A stretch of 64,000 bases of DNA from Bacteriovoracaceae bacterium. GTDB taxonomy: Bacteria; Bdellovibrionota; Bacteriovoracia; Bacteriovoracales; Bacteriovoracaceae. The notes under the pieces are model-generated. The model made no database searches and was not told where the DNA came from. It worked only from the letters and a program-made list of their open reading frames with translations. This document shows positions 35,371-43,643 of this stretch, one piece after another (position 1 is the first letter of the stretch; each line of letters opens with the position of its first letter). The stretch spans positions 1 through 64,000 of the forward strand of contig JABIHA010000073.1 of the NCBI GenBank assembly GCA_018649885.1, written 5' to 3'. Made by a program: the position numbers and the translations under genes.

Positions 35371-36006
35371 CTATGTGTTTGTAGGTAAAAATTCTTCTAA
35401 GGCCCCCCGTGTAAGCCTTACTAGTGAGTCAATTGCGTCTTCTTTATTAACACTTTCATTAAATAGATATTGAAGGCCAACTCTCATCCACATACCAAAA
35501 ATTCCATGGATAATGAGTTTCCCATTTTTGATGGTTTTCCCCAATGCCTTTGCCTGATCTTCTAAAGTCGAGCAAAGCGCATCTATTAACTCAGGGCTAA
35601 AGCCTTCGCTTAAATCTTTAAGACCTTTAGCACCTCTCACTTTTTCGATGTAAACGACTACAAATTTTTCATTTTCTTTCCAGTAGTCTAAAAATGCATG
35701 GGCCAAGCCATTTAAAAGATCGTCTCTATTACTTGGTATTCCCATTTCGAACTGATCACTAAATCGATCTAAGTATCCTGCATTAAAATTATTGAGAAGA
35801 TTATCTACAAGGTCCTCTTTGTCTTTGAAATGGACATAAAAACTTCCCATTGATTTACCAGCATTTTTGGTAATTTCATTTATCTGGGTTGCCGCCCTAC
35901 CCTTGTCGTAAAAGAGATCGAGGGCAGAGTTTAGTAGTGCCTGCTTTGAAAGCTCTTTTTTATTTTCCCTGAGTGTACTGTTGTAGCTTCTTGCTGATTT
36001 TTCCAT
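35371..36006 (-). CDS. TetR/AcrR family transcriptional regulator
   Basis: A 211-residue regulator. The N-terminal helix-turn-helix is typical: KQALLNSALDLFYDKGRAATQINEITKNAGKSMGSFYVHFKDKEDLVDNLL. The C-terminal ~140 residues form the ligand-binding helices. ATG at 36006 is preferred over GTG at 36021 because AGGACG lies upstream. First gene of the cluster TetR - radical SAM - membrane protein, with a palindromic candidate operator just upstream (36040-36070), so it probably represses its own operon. Confidence 0.87.
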   Translation of the reverse strand: MEKSARSYNSTLRENKKELSKQALLNSALDLFYDKGRAATQINEITKNAGKSMGSFYVHFKDKEDLVDNLLNNFNAGYLDRFSDQFEMGIPSNRDDLLNGLAHAFLDYWKENEKFVVVYIEKVRGAKGLKDLSEGFSPELIDALCSTLEDQAKALGKTIKNGKLIIHGIFGMWMRVGLQYLFNESVNKEDAIDSLVRLTRGALEEFLPTNT

Positions 36007-36039
36007 GTAAAGCGTCCTCACAAAATAAGTGATTAATTA

Positions 36040-36070
36040 GATGAATCTTATTCAATGAAACATATTCATC
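36040..36070 (-). promoter_or_regulatory. Palindromic candidate TetR operator
   Basis: GATGAAT (36040-36046) and ATTCATC (36064-36070) are a perfect inverted pair. ATTCA and ATGAA also occur between them, giving overlapping ATGAAT-N3-ATTCA and ATGAA-N4-ATTCAT palindromes, as is common for TetR-family operators. It starts 34 bases upstream of the regulator's ATG. Confidence 0.5.
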
Positions 36071-36150
36071 CAAAATAATCAATGGAACATTTCCTGCCGT
36101 GTAAGAATTTCATGGAGTTAAAAGCGAAAGAATTTAGGAATCTGCGTAGC

Positions 36151-37053
36151 TCACAGTTTAACTTCTTGGTACTGTCCGCATTTAGCACAAAGCTTTTGTC
36201 CCAAATATGACACCCATATCCCCACTAGAGCATACCTAATAAATCGAAGTGGGTAGTACAAACTATCATCCACCTGGACAGCGCTGAAACAGAGCTTGAG
36301 GCCAAAATAGAGAATAAGCACTGACACTATCCCTACTCCCGCCCTTTTAAATCTAACCTCAAGACTGGGCGCCTGGGCCTGTGTATTTTCTCTTTGGTGT
36401 AATAGTACTCCGCAGCTAAGCCCAAGTACAGCGCTGAATAATCCGAAGAGAGACGGAAGCCTTACAAAGCAAATTCCTACAACAGAAGCCACTGCAGTAA
36501 GCAGTAGTGGAATTTTGAATTTAGTGGCCTCAAGCTTGCTGAGTTTTGAATAAACCAAAGCAATCAGAATTCCAATACTCCAACCGAGGGCAATATCTGT
36601 GGGATAGTGGACTCCCAAGTAGCTTCTAGATAAACCCACAACGAAAATCATAAAAAGTGCGAGTGGCCAAATATTTTTTTTCTTTGGGTAAAGTCTCGAT
36701 AATTCCAAGGCCAAGATTCCCCAAAAAACAGCTGAAACTTGAGCATGGCCACTGGGAAGTGAAAAACCAGAAGCATGGACAAGACCAAGTTCAGGGTGAG
36801 ATACAAAAGGTCTTGGGAGAGCAAAATAGGCCTTGAGTCCTTCATTGATAGCTGCTGAAAAAATAATAGTATAACTCAGTCTTTTGGCCAGTTTTAGATC
36901 CAATGCAAACCACAAAAGTGGTACAGCAAGAACAAAAAATTGCTCGTTTCCCAAAAGTGTAATCGCCTTAAAGAAAAAATCAAATACGGGGTTTCTCCAC
37001 GCCTGCAACATTTGGATAAACTCAATACCACTTGCCAGAATTTGCTCTTTCAC
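36151..37053 (-). CDS. PAP2-superfamily phosphatase
   Basis: A 300-residue membrane protein with the three PAP2 motifs: KAYFALPRP (Lys74...Arg81-Pro82), PSGH (100-103) and SRSYLGVHYPTD (Arg143, His149, Asp153). These hydrolyse lipid phosphates such as undecaprenyl-pyrophosphate or phosphatidate. At least seven further hydrophobic helices extend beyond the core, ending with a C-terminal CAKC pair. It overlaps the preceding gene by four bases and is the last of an MBOAT-SGNH-like-PAP2 operon. Confidence 0.88.
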   Translation of the reverse strand: MKEQILASGIEFIQMLQAWRNPVFDFFFKAITLLGNEQFFVLAVPLLWFALDLKLAKRLSYTIIFSAAINEGLKAYFALPRPFVSHPELGLVHASGFSLPSGHAQVSAVFWGILALELSRLYPKKKNIWPLALFMIFVVGLSRSYLGVHYPTDIALGWSIGILIALVYSKLSKLEATKFKIPLLLTAVASVVGICFVRLPSLFGLFSAVLGLSCGVLLHQRENTQAQAPSLEVRFKRAGVGIVSVLILYFGLKLCFSAVQVDDSLYYPLRFIRYALVGIWVSYLGQKLCAKCGQYQEVKL

Positions 37054-37943
37054 ATTCTTCCTTTTTTCAAGATGATATTAATTCTATCATTAAGCTCTCG
37101 TGCACTCCACCTCGCAGCGGTATCTTTTTGGTGTACCTGATCTAAAAAGGAGCTGTCTCCATGAGAGAAAACCATATTCAAAAGCTCTAAATTAGGAGCT
37201 CGCACTAAAGACTTCTCAATAATCGCAATTGATTTATTCAAAGTCCTGCTAAAGCTTCCGCCTGTGATAGCATCCCCTTTTTCATAATTCATGGGGTTGA
37301 AATAAAGTAAAACTTTAATGTCTTTTTTACCTAGAAGCTGAGTAGTTTTATTAAAGTAAGTTAAATGCACATGCTCCGGGTGAACAACAGGCATAAAAAA
37401 ATTAATGGCCCAAGATGCCCGTTTAAAAACATCTTTTATTATCCCAAGATTATTATGTTCATTTTTGATGGCAATTTGATCATATTTTTCACGAGATAAT
37501 GGATCAAGCCACGAGGCGATTTTGAATAAATCCAAAAACCTAATTGTAGCAAATAAAATGGGATTGTGAGAAAACCTCACTTTCAACATCAATTCATGGT
37601 ATTGATTTCCTGGATGAAGATATTGAGAAGGAGCAAAAGTAATCAAGTTTATGGGAAGCACTACTAGCTTGGGTAATTTTTTTGATCTCAATATTTTTCT
37701 TACGAAATGAAAATAGGCTTCAGAGGTGAGAGCTGTATGGTAAAATGCCTCGATGGAACCAGCAGGTCTCATTTTACTTAAAGATCTAAAGACCGCTTCC
37801 CCTGTACTATCTCCCACATAGACGACTTCACTTCCACCTGTTAATACAGCATCTTCACGAAGATGGTATTTGTAGGTAATCCCCACCTGGAAAGTCCAAG
37901 ATATCATCACTAATAATAGAGTTTTTCCTAAAAGTTTTTTCAT
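37050..37943 (-). CDS. Exported SGNH-like (AlgX/DltD-type) protein
   Basis: A 297-residue protein with an N-terminal membrane anchor (LLVMISWTFQVGI). VVYVGDSTGEAV (GDS at 44-46) looks like the SGNH-hydrolase GDS block, and FSHGDSSFLDQVHQKDTAARWSAREL near the C-terminus fits the D-x-x-H block. Such proteins sit beside MBOAT acyltransferases in alginate acetylation (AlgX/AlgJ) and teichoic-acid D-alanylation (DltD) systems. It starts one base after the MBOAT gene ends. Function as acyl-group transferase partner is inferred from motif and neighbourhood. Confidence 0.75.
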   Translation of the reverse strand: MKKLLGKTLLLVMISWTFQVGITYKYHLREDAVLTGGSEVVYVGDSTGEAVFRSLSKMRPAGSIEAFYHTALTSEAYFHFVRKILRSKKLPKLVVLPINLITFAPSQYLHPGNQYHELMLKVRFSHNPILFATIRFLDLFKIASWLDPLSREKYDQIAIKNEHNNLGIIKDVFKRASWAINFFMPVVHPEHVHLTYFNKTTQLLGKKDIKVLLYFNPMNYEKGDAITGGSFSRTLNKSIAIIEKSLVRAPNLELLNMVFSHGDSSFLDQVHQKDTAARWSARELNDRINIILKKGRM

Positions 37944-39389
37944 CTAAAATTGAAAGTAAATAAAAGGCACATGCACAGCACGCCCCAAGTTAATAATAGC
38001 AAGCATCATGAAAATATAAAAAGTCCACCGATATGGACGCTCCATTAACAATATTGAGTCTTCTAAAGGCCTCTTTCTCTCCCAGAGGTGAACTAGCTCC
38101 ATAAATACAATGGCACCAATGGCGATTTGAAACTCGCTCGCTCTTTGATTAATGAAAAGATCGTGACTTCTATTTTTTAAAATTAAAGATAGTGAAGTAA
38201 AAAAATCCATTGAAATTATTTTTTTCAAAATATAATTTGCTGTAGTGATATCTTGAGCTCTAAAATAGATCCAACTTGAACATATCAAATGAAAAGTAAT
38301 AAAAGCTTTCATCAAATTACGAAAAGGCCAATTGATACTTACACTTTTTGGCCAGTATCTTTTCAATACATTTCCACCCGCAACAAAGAGGCCATTAATC
38401 CCTCCCCACACAATAAAATTCCAGCTGGCACCATGCCATAGGCCACTTACTAAGAATGTGGCCATCAAGTTAGCGTCCCGTCTCCACTCACCCTTTTTAT
38501 TACCTCCCAGTGGAATATAAAGATAATCTCTGAACCAAAATGAAAGGCTCATATGCCAACGCCCCCAAAACTCAGAAACTGATTTTGAAAAATAGGGTCT
38601 TTTAAAATTGTCCATCAAATTGACACCGAGACATCTGGCGATACCGATGGCCATATCAGAATAGCCAGAAAAATCACAATATATTTGGAAGGCAAACATT
38701 AAGGTTACCATATAGAGACTAAAGGCAGAAAAACCTTCAGGGTTTTGATAAACTGGATCAATAAATGAAACTAATCTATCTGCAATAACGACCTTTTTAA
38801 ATAGCCCCCAACCAAAACGAATAAGGCCTCTTCTGATTTGTAATGGATCAAGCTCTTTTTGGTGAGAGATTTGTGGTAAAAGATTCTTTGCACGCTCAAT
38901 GGGACCGGCCACTAACTGAGGGAAGTAACTGACAAAAAGTGAAAATTTGAAAAAGTTTTTCTCTGCTCTTATATCTCCACGGTAAACATCTATTGTATGC
39001 CCAAGCGTTTGAAAGGTGTAAAATGAAATTCCCACAGGCAATATAATTTGCTCTACAGAAAAACCACTAGAGTTAAGATCATTAAACACCCCTACCAAAA
39101 AATGAGTGTACTTAAAATATCCCAGAAGTCCTAAATTGCTGACGATACTTACGGCCAAAAACATTTTTTGCTTAAACCGATTACCCCTGTGAGAGTCAAT
39201 TCCCCTAGAGCAGATATAATCCACAACTGTTGAAAATAGAATTAAAACTATATATTCAGGTCTCCAACACATATAAAAAAAGTAACTGGCCAGTAAGAGA
39301 AAAATGACCCGAAAGCTTTTGGGAATACTATAATGGACCAAAAAAACCACGGCGAAAAAGAGAAAAAATGAAAGGGTATTAAAGAGCAA
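37944..39389 (-). CDS. MBOAT-family O-acyltransferase (AlgI/DltB-like)
   Basis: A 481-residue polytopic membrane protein. Family features: YFKYTHFLVGVFNDL, LPVGISFYTFQTLGHTIDVYRG, FPQLVAGPIERA, FQIYCDFSGYSDMAIG, FWGRWHMSLSFWFRDYLYIPLGG, and the catalytic His319 in LVSGLWHGASWNF. It would move acyl (often acetyl) groups across the inner membrane to modify a polysaccharide or lipid. First gene of the operon with the SGNH-like and PAP2 genes. The acceptor is not known. Confidence 0.92.
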   Translation of the reverse strand: MLFNTLSFFLFFAVVFLVHYSIPKSFRVIFLLLASYFFYMCWRPEYIVLILFSTVVDYICSRGIDSHRGNRFKQKMFLAVSIVSNLGLLGYFKYTHFLVGVFNDLNSSGFSVEQIILPVGISFYTFQTLGHTIDVYRGDIRAEKNFFKFSLFVSYFPQLVAGPIERAKNLLPQISHQKELDPLQIRRGLIRFGWGLFKKVVIADRLVSFIDPVYQNPEGFSAFSLYMVTLMFAFQIYCDFSGYSDMAIGIARCLGVNLMDNFKRPYFSKSVSEFWGRWHMSLSFWFRDYLYIPLGGNKKGEWRRDANLMATFLVSGLWHGASWNFIVWGGINGLFVAGGNVLKRYWPKSVSINWPFRNLMKAFITFHLICSSWIYFRAQDITTANYILKKIISMDFFTSLSLILKNRSHDLFINQRASEFQIAIGAIVFMELVHLWERKRPLEDSILLMERPYRWTFYIFMMLAIINLGRAVHVPFIYFQF

Positions 39390-39614
39390 GTCTCTCTCCG
39401 CGAAAGGCCACTAAATATATTTGATAAGTAGTTAATATAAAAGTTGGGTCAATACATGTCGAATTCTTTACTCAATAAAATTTATTTTAAGGCTTGCGAG
39501 TTAGTGATTGGAGCTCAAATTTGCCCAATACTGTCTGTTTTGTTCATGACTCATGTCACTGAATTAATTTCGCAAGGGGTCTAAAATAGTCAAGTATCTA
39601 AAAAGGAGGTAAAA

Positions 39615-40076
39615 ATGAGTTCTCACAAGAATAATCCATTTGAGCATCCAGACCTTCCCGAAAACCTAAGGCCCGATCACTCACTTCTTAGAGATAATGA
39701 GACCAGGCAAACGCCAGACCAGGTTTTAGAGGATATCAATTCGTACATAGAAGACAATAGTGATAAAAAAGAAGGCCTTGGAAACTCTAAGCTCAGCACT
39801 ATTATCGTTACTGGCATATACGCCCTATTTATGTTCCCCATTGCCATCTTCGTTTTTAAAGGCAATTACCTACTAACAATTCCACTTTCTATCTTAGTTT
39901 GTGCATTAGCTGTGGTGTATTTCAAATCTACGTTTGATCAAAAGATTCAAAGTGCCAGAAAAAGAAAAGAAGACCTAAACCTTGATAAGTATGAAAAAAG
40001 GAAGTCACTTACATTGATTAAAACGGATATGGATGAAACCCATGATGAGTCCGTGCCCTACAAAAAGGCAGCTTAG
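39615..40076 (+). CDS. Small membrane protein of unknown function
   Basis: A 153-residue protein with a charged N-terminal cytoplasmic segment (~60 residues), two adjacent membrane helices (STIIVTGIYALFMFPIAIFVF and LLTIPLSILVCALAVVYF), then a Lys/Glu-rich tail. AAAGGAGG lies four bases before the ATG, a very strong ribosome site, so it should be well expressed. A terminator follows. No family recognised. Confidence 0.72.
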   Translation: MSSHKNNPFEHPDLPENLRPDHSLLRDNETRQTPDQVLEDINSYIEDNSDKKEGLGNSKLSTIIVTGIYALFMFPIAIFVFKGNYLLTIPLSILVCALAVVYFKSTFDQKIQSARKRKEDLNLDKYEKRKSLTLIKTDMDETHDESVPYKKAA

Positions 40077-40090
40077 AAAAATAAGTAAAC

Positions 40091-40114
40091 AAGCAGAACC
40101 AGAGTGTTCTGCTT
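40091..40114 (+). terminator. Stem-loop after 39615-40076
   Basis: AAGCAGAAC ... GTTCTGCTT, perfect 9-base arms; AAGTA/TACTT flanks extend it. It is 14 bases after the stop and is followed by a T-containing stretch (ACTTACTTTTC). Confidence 0.7.
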
Positions 40115-40198
40115 AAGTACTTACTTTTCATCGTGAAAACAGTTCCCTATGCTGAATTTAGCTATATATAAAATGGATAAGAGTACCGATGAAGTCCC

Positions 40199-42160
40199 AT
40201 GGGGCATTACTTCACCATACTACTTACCATTTTTCCCACACTCCTTTGGGCCCAAAGGCCTTATGCCCAAACGCCTAGATTCTCAATTTTTTCCTTGGAA
40301 GCGCAAACGCGTTTTGGAGTTAACAATCAAAATCTGATTATTAAAAGTTTCAATGATCATGATGTCATAACAAAATTAGTCCACAAAAGGGCACAAAAAA
40401 AGACCACTTACTACTATGATCAAATAGGTAGGCTTAAAAAAAGAGAAGTGGATATCAATGGCGATGGCCGTCATGAGATCATTACTCGCTTTGAAGAATC
40501 GATCACAACTTACTTACGTAGTGTTTCCCAAAAGGCCTTTCGCAAAAAATATATATGGAAAAAAAATTCGACTTCTTCCGTGACCAAAGAAGAATACACT
40601 GTAAAGAAAATCGGCAGAAATGAAATCCTGACAAGTAAACAAACTACAACTCCCGCCATGTATCTTTCCCAGGAACAAGATGCTGATTGCCCGCCTGCAG
40701 AAGACACTCCTGAAATCGAAATGAATATTGAAGGTATTATTGAAAATTTGGATCAAAGTGTAGAGGTTTCTCCCAGGTGCAGTAAATTTGAATATAGGCA
40801 AGCTGATGGCGAGAAAAAAACCTATTCAGACGTTGAGATAAAACAAGTTGTGACAGCAACTCTTCAAGAAGGTCTTAAGTGCATGACTGACTTAGGGGGT
40901 GACGCCGCTGATATGGTGATCTCAAGTTTTGTAGAGTCTTTTGGCAAAGGCCCTCTGAAAATTGACTGCGATCCAATTGATGGTTACAGATGCTCAAAGT
41001 ACGGTGACCCCTTATCACAATTTTGTGGGAGGGCCTCCAATTACACCGAACAAAGATTTCCTGCACTCGACTTTAATAGTAACTGCGAATCAAAAATAGG
41101 TAATTTAGACACTGTCGTCTTTCATGAATTTCTCCACCTAGGATCCAACCATACCGGAGAGCAAAATCTCCACCACTACGATCAATCAGACTCAATGGAA
41201 AAAGTCGAAATTTGTGCTAAATACTGCTTTTACAATGAGCTGCAACAAGGAGATGGTGCTCAAAGAAAAAGTGACTACGGGAGCCTTTGTCGAGGTGATT
41301 TCAATGAAGACCCCAAAAAGCATCATCTGGCCTTTGCCATGCTCGAGTTTAATCAATCAAACCCACTTGTAGTTAAAAATGAGCTTGAAAAGGTTGTTGC
41401 TACTGATCCAGAAAATTGGCAAGCCTGGTCAATGCTGATCCATACCTATAAAGAAGAAGCTGCATTGACCAGCAATAATTTTAATCGAATGGCCATCTTA
41501 GGCAAATTGATAATGGCCTTAGAGAAAACTCGAGACCTTCCTATTCCTGAAGATTTGGTTTTTGAACAATACTATCCAACATTAAGCGTAAAAATGTACA
41601 AAGACCAGCAGATTCATATCGCTGAAGATACCATTGAGGATCTTTCCAATAGATTAGGTTTGTTAAAAATTCCAAGTGAAATGATTTCTCCTTTAAATCG
41701 CTCTCTTTCATCTTTCGGCTATTTCACCATTCTTAGAGACCGTTGTGAATCATATGCCGTCATTGCCGATCCAGATAATCTCCCGGCAGCTCGTTGCTAC
41801 AGTGAGCTTATGAGTGCAAGAGAAGAACTTTCTATTGGGGCAAGAGAGCTCTTTCAGAAAAATGTGGACGAATCACTAGGCCTTGAACCGACCCTCTTAA
41901 ATGAACTCAGCCAAGCTATAGAAGAAGACATGGACGACTTTGAAATAAAGGGAACTGATGACACTAATCTCATACCTGTATTTTCCTCACATCTACCAAA
42001 AGGGGCGGCCCTAATGATTAAGGCCATGGATTTAACAGCTGCCCATATTACAAATTGTTTTATGAAAAGCAATCCAAAGTCGATGTGTATTGCAACGCCA
42101 CCAGTTGCTGAAATGGACCCTCGTTTTATTTGTACAGAAGAGAGAATCCATCCAGAATAA
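40199..42160 (+). CDS. Exported metalloprotease-like protein
   Basis: A 653-residue exported protein (signal peptide MGHYFTILLTIFPTLLWAQ). Residues 309-318 read HEFLHLGSNH, a zincin site with His309, Glu310, His313 and a likely third ligand His318. The GLKCMTDLGG...CDPIDGYRCS and CAKYCFYNELQ surroundings parallel the metzincin-like protein at 31649, though the third His spacing is one residue shorter. The region 340-480 contains TPR-like helices (NPLVVKNELEKVVATDPENWQAW). Length and Cys content suggest a secreted, disulphide-bonded protein. Confidence 0.77.
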   Translation: MGHYFTILLTIFPTLLWAQRPYAQTPRFSIFSLEAQTRFGVNNQNLIIKSFNDHDVITKLVHKRAQKKTTYYYDQIGRLKKREVDINGDGRHEIITRFEESITTYLRSVSQKAFRKKYIWKKNSTSSVTKEEYTVKKIGRNEILTSKQTTTPAMYLSQEQDADCPPAEDTPEIEMNIEGIIENLDQSVEVSPRCSKFEYRQADGEKKTYSDVEIKQVVTATLQEGLKCMTDLGGDAADMVISSFVESFGKGPLKIDCDPIDGYRCSKYGDPLSQFCGRASNYTEQRFPALDFNSNCESKIGNLDTVVFHEFLHLGSNHTGEQNLHHYDQSDSMEKVEICAKYCFYNELQQGDGAQRKSDYGSLCRGDFNEDPKKHHLAFAMLEFNQSNPLVVKNELEKVVATDPENWQAWSMLIHTYKEEAALTSNNFNRMAILGKLIMALEKTRDLPIPEDLVFEQYYPTLSVKMYKDQQIHIAEDTIEDLSNRLGLLKIPSEMISPLNRSLSSFGYFTILRDRCESYAVIADPDNLPAARCYSELMSAREELSIGARELFQKNVDESLGLEPTLLNELSQAIEEDMDDFEIKGTDDTNLIPVFSSHLPKGAALMIKAMDLTAAHITNCFMKSNPKSMCIATPPVAEMDPRFICTEERIHPE

Positions 42161-42177
42161 TCACAGACACACTAGAT

Positions 42178-42441
42178 TTATTGCACATAAAAAGTAAATG
42201 CATAAACTCCATCATCATATTTACATGTATGAGCTGCAAGAAGAGTGTATGGCCCATTAGCAGCGTTACATCCAGAGGCGTATCTGACAACACACATTTT
42301 GTACTTTCTATTCCACTTATATTTGGAACTACAAAGTTTGATTTTAGTCGGAGGTGTTAATAAAGTTTTAAAACTCTTCGCCTCTACTTTTGCGCTCAAG
42401 CACCCAAGTGCAATTGCAATCATTAAAATTGTCTCTTTCAT
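42178..42441 (-). CDS. Small exported Cys-rich protein
   Basis: An 87-residue protein with a signal peptide (MKETILMIAIALGCLSAKVEAK) and a mature domain with four cysteines (KLCSSKYKW, MCVVRYASGCN, AHTCKYDDG) and a repeated aromatic/Lys pattern. It faces the metalloprotease gene at 40199 (stop codons 17 bases apart). ORFs on the other strand across it have no signal or ribosome site. GGGAGAAAACA precedes the ATG. Confidence 0.62.
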   Translation of the reverse strand: MKETILMIAIALGCLSAKVEAKSFKTLLTPPTKIKLCSSKYKWNRKYKMCVVRYASGCNAANGPYTLLAAHTCKYDDGVYAFTFYVQ

Positions 42442-42706
42442 TGTTTTCTCCCATTAAGCGTCGGTATGACGTCTGAAAGCAATCTCTATGGAGAGCACAA
42501 AAATGGATACTAAAAATAATTAAATCTGGGCCTGAAAATTTACTATTAGGAAAGTGCCCGGAGGGATTTTCTTGGAAAAGTTCTATAAATCACTAAAAAC
42601 AAAGGCAGTTTTCTTATACACCCCTGTATTTTTAACTTACAACTCTAAAAAAATGAGTTGTTCATCAGTGGAGAACTTTGGTGTGAACCTCAAAAGAAAA
42701 CGGTAA

Positions 42707-43102
42707 TCAGCTGGCCTTAGATTGTTGATAGACCCTTAGGAGATCAGGACTTTTAGCATCCGACTTGTAAATCACCACCGCCTTCGTACCAGGCAATAAA
42801 TAAATGTCTTGGGCCAGCGGCAGATTTTCCATCAACTCCACAAAGGCCACAAAGTCACCAGGTGCGATTTCTCTCACGAGACGTTTTTTCTTTTTTAAAT
42901 GACCTACGCCTTCTAGTATCAAAATCGAGATAATCGGGATATGCCCTTGAGAAACAATTTTTCCCCCGTCCGCATAGTCGATACTCTCAAATTGATCTGC
43001 TAGTTCGATCATTTGTGTTTCATTTAAATGTATTAAAGATATCTTTCTTCTCATGTAACTATTTGACCAAAGAGCTGTATAAATATAAATGAGACAAGTC
43101 AC
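42707..43102 (-). CDS. Small cyclic-nucleotide-binding-like protein
   Basis: A 131-residue ORF starting at GTG; a downstream ATG (43054) is also possible and gives 115 residues. The core reads like a cyclic nucleotide-binding (CRP-type) beta-roll: ISLIHLNETQMIELADQFESIDYADGGKIVSQGHIPIISILILEGVGHL, then EIAPGDFVAFVELMENLPLAQDIYLLPGTKAVVI. The usual phosphate-cassette Arg is not evident (the FVAFVELMENL stretch occupies it), so cAMP binding is doubtful. No DNA-binding domain follows. Possibly a stand-alone sensor or adaptor. Confidence 0.7.
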   Translation of the reverse strand: MTCLIYIYTALWSNSYMRRKISLIHLNETQMIELADQFESIDYADGGKIVSQGHIPIISILILEGVGHLKKKKRLVREIAPGDFVAFVELMENLPLAQDIYLLPGTKAVVIYKSDAKSPDLLRVYQQSKAS

Positions 43103-43426
43103 ATTTTATCTTGTTAGTTGCCGCAGACTTTCATGCTGTCAGCTAAAAGTATGAGATGGGGCATATATAAAAATTTCCGTCGCTTTTTCTATGTTTTAAA
43201 TCACTTTAGAGTTTGAGACTTTCTATGTACCAACAATTAATAAATGGACTCAAAAAAGTATTTTGCTCGAAAAACCTTTACTCGATTTTTGTATTTTTGA
43301 ACAATTTCTCGGCCCAATTGCGAAGCATTATTTATTTTTTTGAACTCACAATTAGCAAAAAAATATCCTTCACTCAAAATTTCAATTTGTTTAATTTCAA
43401 CTAGTTAGTCTCTAAATCACGGCCAT

Positions 43427-43465
43427 AATGCTTGAATTGCATGCCTACGCTTACTTTCAAGCATT
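43427..43465. repeat. Stem-loop 1 in the leader
   Basis: AATGCTTGAA (43427-43436) and TTCAAGCATT (43456-43465), perfect 10-base arms, 19-base loop. Confidence 0.55.
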
Positions 43466-43497
43466 TCAATATTTTGAATCCTTCAAAAGCCACATTA

Positions 43498-43538
43498 TTT
43501 GGGCAATATTTTGTATTCAACAAATTTTATTGCCCAAA
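43498..43538. repeat. Stem-loop 2 in the leader
   Basis: TTTGGGCAATA (43498-43508) and TATTGCCCAAA (43528-43538), perfect 11-base arms, 19-base loop, the same loop length as stem-loop 1. Confidence 0.55.
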
Positions 43539-43643
43539 ATTCATACCTAATTTCACTCTTTTATAAAGTCATTACAAGTAACTAGGTGGCCCGTTTTATT
43601 ATATATATAGATGATTCTGAACGTTTGCGGAGACGGAACAAAA

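Larger units (their letters stand above)
43103..43643. other. Long non-coding leader region of the RCC1-repeat lipoprotein gene
   Basis: About 540 bases, very AT-rich, with no supportable gene. It contains two perfect stem-loops (43427-43465 and 43498-43538) and an AT-rich block TTATATATATAG at about 43598. It may hold the promoter and regulatory hairpins of the following 4.3-kb gene. Confidence 0.5.

Noticed and set aside
42130-42457. Two + strand ORFs (76 and 70 codons) across 42178-42441
   Set aside because: The minus strand has a signal peptide, a ribosome site and Cys pattern; the others do not.
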